Origin: Solanum dulcamara
Lineage: Eukaryota; Streptophyta; Magnoliopsida; Solanales; Solanaceae
Reading direction: 5' to 3'
NCBI RefSeq assembly: GCF_947179165.1
Contig: NC_077243.1
Span: forward strand, 3,962,001-4,026,000
DNA length: 64,000 nucleotides
Under the pieces are notes generated by a model. That model worked only from the letters and a program-made list of their open reading frames with translations. It was not told where the DNA came from and did no database searches. Shown piece by piece: positions 59,758-64,000 of the stretch (position 1 is its first letter; each line of letters starts with the position of its first letter). A program made the position numbers and the translations under genes.

Positions 59758-62700
59758 CTACTGCTTTTTCCTAAAAGCAATTACAACAGCGGAGCAGTTA
59801 TCTTTGCATTGACGCTCACGGACTGCCTCTCGCACAAGGCTGCGACTCACAGCTTTCACAGGTAGCCCCTCCTGTCAAACAGATGCAAAGGTTTAGCAAG
59901 CTGCTACCAGAAATCAGTCACAAAGTACAAATCTTTTGGAGACTAAACTTTCGAGGGGTGAGAGGAAGAGGGTGGAGACATACCTTTAATAGCTTCTGAA
60001 CAAAATGAACAGCATCACTTGGCCCAAAAACCTACAATCATAGGGAAAAAATAACATCCCCGGGTAGGTCACCCAAAGCATAGTGATTGTAACTTGTAAG
60101 AATGAATACAATTAAAAAAACAAAGATACCCCCCACAAGCCATCACAGCCAAGAATGATAAAGTGGTCTCTCTCGGTAAGGTCAAATGAATGAACATCTG
60201 GAGTTGCAATGACACCAACCTGCATATTGAATTCCTTCACATGAAAAAGCTGGAATACACCATTAACTGCATGTTCAACAATTAATTTAATCATCTATTG
60301 AATTCTCTGGAAGATATTCGAGCAGCCACATGCACGTAAATGAAAATCCACCATCCACAGATTCCTTCAAGCAACAGAAGACTAATGAAGAAGAGATAAG
60401 TTGCGATTTGGCCATATTTTACATAACAGGAGCTTTTTACGACATTCTTCATTTAAACGTACACAGGTTAAATAACAGCTGAGAAAAAGGAGCATCTCTA
60501 TAAAAAGACCTTAAACTTTAGCAATGCCACATAAGCCTGACTTTAAGTAATCAGGCTTTAATAATGTGACAAATAGCTCATTTCTACTATGAAATTACTT
60601 AAAATGTCAAGCTCTTTCAGCTAAAAAGACAAGATATGCTTAAGTAGGCAGCACTCAGCAGATACTTCAGCCAATAGGGATAAGGTTCAAATTACCTCCA
60701 AATGTATTCATTCCATGCCCATGGACCAAAATACAACAGATTTTTCAGATCCTACATCAACTTCTGCTTTGGTATACTCAAATAGAGATTAATGCTCATA
60801 TCATTGCCTAACTCATTCCCATACCCATGCACCACAGCAGTACACAGACATCTAATACAACATTTAACTTTTTCCAACAAAACAAATGATGCTGAGAATA
60901 TACAGAGATCTGATCTTCAAAATAAAGTAGATCAGACTGAGCAAGAAAGTTATGGAGGTTGGACTTATATTTACATTGGTAAAAGGGCAGCCCGGCGCAC
61001 TTAAGCTCCCGCTCTATGCGCAGGGTCAGGAGAAGGCCCAACCACAAGGGTCTATTGTACGCAGCCTTACCTTGCATTTCTGCCAGAGGCTGTTTCCAAG
61101 GCTTGAACCCGTGACCTCTTGGTCACATCGCAGCAACTTTACCAATTACGCCAAGGTAAGGCAAGGAAAACACTTTATTTTTACGAAGTCTGATGAGGAA
61201 AAGTGGAAAACACTTCATCCTAAAACATTGGAATTTTGATAAGTAAATGAATTTGAAATTCCTGAAGCTTCTGATGATTCAGTATACTCAAACACATTTA
61301 TGTATATTATGTGTAGATGTAGGTCATTTCATCCATTCCCAAAATCAAGGTTTGTCAGATAAAATGGACAGATAGAGAAACAAATGAATCTATCACCTGT
61401 CTCAAATGATCACTTCTTTTAAACAGCTTAATTCATGGACGCCTATGTAGAATGAATACAACATAAATGTCAGGTATAAAACACCGGATGCAAAGGCATG
61501 AGTTTTTTTGGATCTCACAAGGCCAAAATATTCGGAGTACACGACTTTGCTGATGATTAATGAACTGTATATGTAGCAAATGCACCATCAGACTTACCCC
61601 TTACCTTCCTCTGTACATGAAGACCTTTCAGGAGATAGGAAAATGACAAATATGGAGCAGCTACAGTTAAAAAAAGTATTTTCTTAGGATGCCCAATTAA
61701 GTTTCTATAAAACCATACAAAACACATTTATCACTTGCAATATGGATAAACAGAAAGAAACAATTATAGTCATCATAATCACCAATAAAAATTAAAGGAA
61801 AAAGAAAAGGTTTAGTCAACAAAGAGATACTTTTAATCTCAGCACACAGACCTTCTTGAACTGCCGATCTCCAAAAGCTCTGGAAACTTCAAGGCGCGCT
61901 TGCAATCGTCCATTAGAACTGACAGATCCTCCAGCCTGCAGGACCATGGAAGAGAGAGAACTACTTGGTTCAACTCATGACAAATAAAATTCGATTGAAA
62001 AGCATTTATCAAAAAAAATTAGTTGGAACTACTTGGTCTGTCTAGATAGTAACCTTGAATTTTTTTAGGAAAGAAATAACAGACCAATCTGGCCACTACT
62101 CCCTAATGAGTAACTTCTGGAAAACTTGCAAGCACCACGACTAAATACACTCAATACCTGTCACCTCCCACCAGCACAGGTATTGGGTATTTCTGCCTAC
62201 CAAAACTTGGGTATGGAAAGAAATCACCTAATTTTTTTGCCAAACGAGATCCTTTTTATCTACCTCCATCTGAAAGGCACATACAAGTGCTATTATATGA
62301 GATTATATCTGGACAAAGATTGTGGAACACATTCAGTTTGAAAGTACCAAAATCCAGAATCATTATCTAATCATTTGATCAGAATGGTTCACAAATTATC
62401 ATAAGCTAGACAAGCTCTAGCCAGTCTTTAAGAGTAAAAAACGAGATTGATAATCCAGCACCACTACAAAAATGAGAAATTGTTTAAGCATTCAAAAGGC
62501 ATTCATTGCTTAATGCTTACTTTTTGGATGCGTGCACGTTCTTGAGGATATATAGCCTTGTGTTCCCTGGTCAAGACTATTGCCTTTATGGGAGTTGATC
62601 CATCAGAAGTGTTGTTTGAACCATCAGTAGGAGATGACCGAGCTAAAATTGCTTTTGCATCTCCAATATTAGCAACAAACACCTAATCGGACATTGTACA

Positions 62701-63264
62701 AAGTTCATTAAATATTCAATGCAAATCCCTGGGAGTCAATATGAAACTGATAAGAAAGAAAATACATATTTGTGAGGCACTGCAGCTTATTTGGAGAGTA
62801 AGTTTTACACGAAGACAACTTAGATTAAAGGAAGTACTTTACCAAGATACTAATGGTACTTGGTTTAATGCTCAACATCCAAATGACTCTTTTGGGACTA
62901 CACACTATGTCACAAAAGCTTAAGCACCAAGATTTGAAGTATCTTGAGATAAGTTTTCCCAGAAAGGGTTAGATATACACTTCTACATGTCTGTGTGTGA
63001 GAGAAAGAGTAAGCATACCAATCTAATATTGATGGACTCACACTTAAACTATGAGTGTTCCTCAAGCTGTATATGCTTCAGATGCCAAAACCATCATTCC
63101 AACAAGTTCAACGGTGTGGAAAGAGAATCATGGTAGAGCTCAAAAATCAATCACTAATTTGAGTACATACAAAATTATAAGATCAAACTTACTTTGGAGC
63201 CTAATACCCAGACACATACTGCAGTCGCTCCATCTTGCCAACAACCTGTCAATGCATCTAAAAA
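59758..63264 (-). CDS. Protein phosphatase 2C (PP2C), C-terminal exons only
   Basis: PP2C enzymes are Mn/Mg-dependent Ser/Thr phosphatases. Six exons join in phase: 63264-63193, 62682-62521, 61935-61852, 60219-60130, 60031-59984 and 59871-59758, giving 189 residues. They carry WQDGATAVCVWV, VFVANIGDAKAIL, VLTREHKAIYPQERARIQK, RLEVSRAFGDRQFKK, FIILGCDGLWG (metal-binding Asp), VFGPSDAVHFVQKLL and CKDNCSAVVIAF. The sequence is closest to the plant PP2C 8-like group as I recall it. The N-terminal half with the DGHGG metal motif is not in view: 63265-64000 shows no matching exon, so it may lie beyond the window or be missing. The first visible exon starts FLDALTGC, where relatives have a LLQ-type stretch, so that exon or its acceptor may be altered. 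Whether the gene works cannot be decided from this window. Confidence 0.85.
60219..61852 (-). other. Long PP2C intron carrying a SINE
   Basis: About 1.6 kb between two well-kept coding exons. Apart from the SINE at 60975-61165 it shows no other gene or repeat that I can name. An alternative acceptor at 60249 would add ten residues that do not fit the family, so 60219 is preferred. Confidence 0.6.
60975..61165 (-). mobile_element. Au-like tRNA-derived SINE in PP2C intron
   Basis: Read on the minus strand it starts cttggcgtaattggtaaag (A box) and has gaggtcacgggttcaagcc (B box). The body follows with aacagcctctggcagaaatg and tgcgtacaatagacc, ending agcgggagcttaagtgcg and gccgggctgccctttt. This matches the Au SINE family known from many angiosperms. 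Flanks ttatatttac (about 60964) and ttatttttac (about 61172) may be a diverged target duplication. It sits in the sense orientation of the host gene. Confidence 0.85.
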
Positions 63265-64000
63265 CTGTAAGTAGGTTATCAACTTTTAAAAGAAACTAAG
63301 AAAATGGAAAGCTGTAGATCCTTGGCAAATACAAACACAGATTGAACATTGGAATATGAATCAAAGAAGTGATAACACTTTACAAGTCAGAGTTAAATAC
63401 CAGAGAAGTGACAACATTTTACAATTCAGAGTAAAATACCAGATATGTGATATCAGAAAGAGCCTTTAACGCATTCAAACATGAAAGATACAAATAGGTG
63501 AATGCTTTCAAGAAATGAAGAAACGTACAGACTGGGCAGAAAAGCAAAATACATAAGAAGAGGTTAAACAAGGAGATAAAGAATGTCTTCCGGAGAAACA
63601 AAACCCTGAAAAGAAGTCAAGATTATTTAGCTCAGTATTCCAAAAGTGAAATCGAAAACCAGAAAGTCACCGTTGCTTCTTTTACGGCTTTACTTAGCTA
63701 GTAGCATCCTTATGTAAACCAAAAGTACTAAGCAGTAAAACCTTGTCAATCCACAATACAACCAGGTTGCCAATGAAATGTCTTGAACCATTGGCTTATA
63801 ATTTTAGTATTGCATACAAAGCCTAGGCCCAACCCTTCCCCGGACCCTGCGCATAGCGGGAGCTTAGTACACCGAGCTGACTATTAAATTTTTTTTAAAA
63901 AAGTACAGAGTCTGGGTAGTGGCAATTCAAACAAATGATCAACTTTCACTAGCATTTCTGAAGGAAAATGAACCAATATCATTTTCTAATTATCTGATTG
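63265..64000. other. Right window edge, upstream of visible PP2C exons
   Basis: If the PP2C gene is complete, this is an intron. No exon with the expected family motifs is visible on either strand. It contains a truncated Au-like SINE end at 63822-63879. Confidence 0.5.
63822..63879 (+). mobile_element. Au-like SINE 3' fragment
   Basis: The plus strand reads cccaacccttccccggaccc, tgcgcatagcgggagctta, gtacaccgagctg. This is the 3' end of the same SINE family as at 60975-61165, but in the opposite orientation and without the tRNA-like head. A T-rich tail follows. Confidence 0.75.

Noticed and set aside
60130..60249. PP2C exon beginning at 60249
   Set aside because: This start would insert ten residues absent from the family; the acceptor before 60219 gives the expected VGVIATPD junction.

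Overview
This window is plant nuclear DNA, most likely from Solanaceae. The genes are interrupted by AT-rich introns with GT/AG borders. Products include the plant families WAT1/MtN21, DETOXIFICATION-type MATE, GT61 and PP2C. The intergenic DNA carries SINE types I associate with Solanaceae (TS-like, Au-like, SolS-like), MITEs and an old Ty1/copia element. No database was searched; species and gene names rest on family recognition by eye. Exon borders were placed by hand and tested by reading-frame continuity.

Layout from left to right: 1-2.1 kb is AT-rich intergenic DNA. From 2.4 to 9.9 kb, plus strand, lies a degenerate gene for the translation release factor eRF3. Only the N-terminal part and the GTPase domain remain, broken by an in-frame stop, an 8-nt duplication, a lost splice acceptor and loss of the C-terminal domains. 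From 12.6 to 15.5 kb is an intact 8-exon MATE transporter gene (495 aa), and from 19.2 to 22.1 kb a tandem copy of it that is a pseudogene. From 22.1 to 27.0 kb there are repeats. At 27.1-28.8 kb and 32.5-34.2 kb sit two tandem, intact three-exon GT61 glycosyltransferase genes (468 and 463 aa).

From 44.9 down to 35.3 kb, minus strand, is a 19-exon DExH-box RNA helicase (1206 aa by my model) with a C-terminal double-stranded-RNA-binding region. It is divergent from a single-exon chaperonin gene, CCT4 / TCP-1 delta (46.1-47.7 kb, plus, 539 aa); the roughly 1.2 kb between them has telo-box-like motifs at both ends. From 52.9 down to 50.3 kb, minus, is a 7-exon WAT1-related (EamA) transporter (359 aa). 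From about 53.4 to 58.9 kb is an old, frame-broken Ty1/copia retrotransposon. From 63.3 down to 59.8 kb, minus, are the last six recognisable exons of a PP2C phosphatase whose N-terminal part is not visible.

The genes are not a functional cluster. The window reads as a euchromatic segment with two local gene duplications (MATE, GT61), two housekeeping genes sharing a divergent promoter region, and several stages of gene decay and transposon insertion. I found no CRISPR array, operon, defence island or convincing new system. The most informative signals are the eRF3 relic and the decayed MATE copy with a MITE inside a coding exon.
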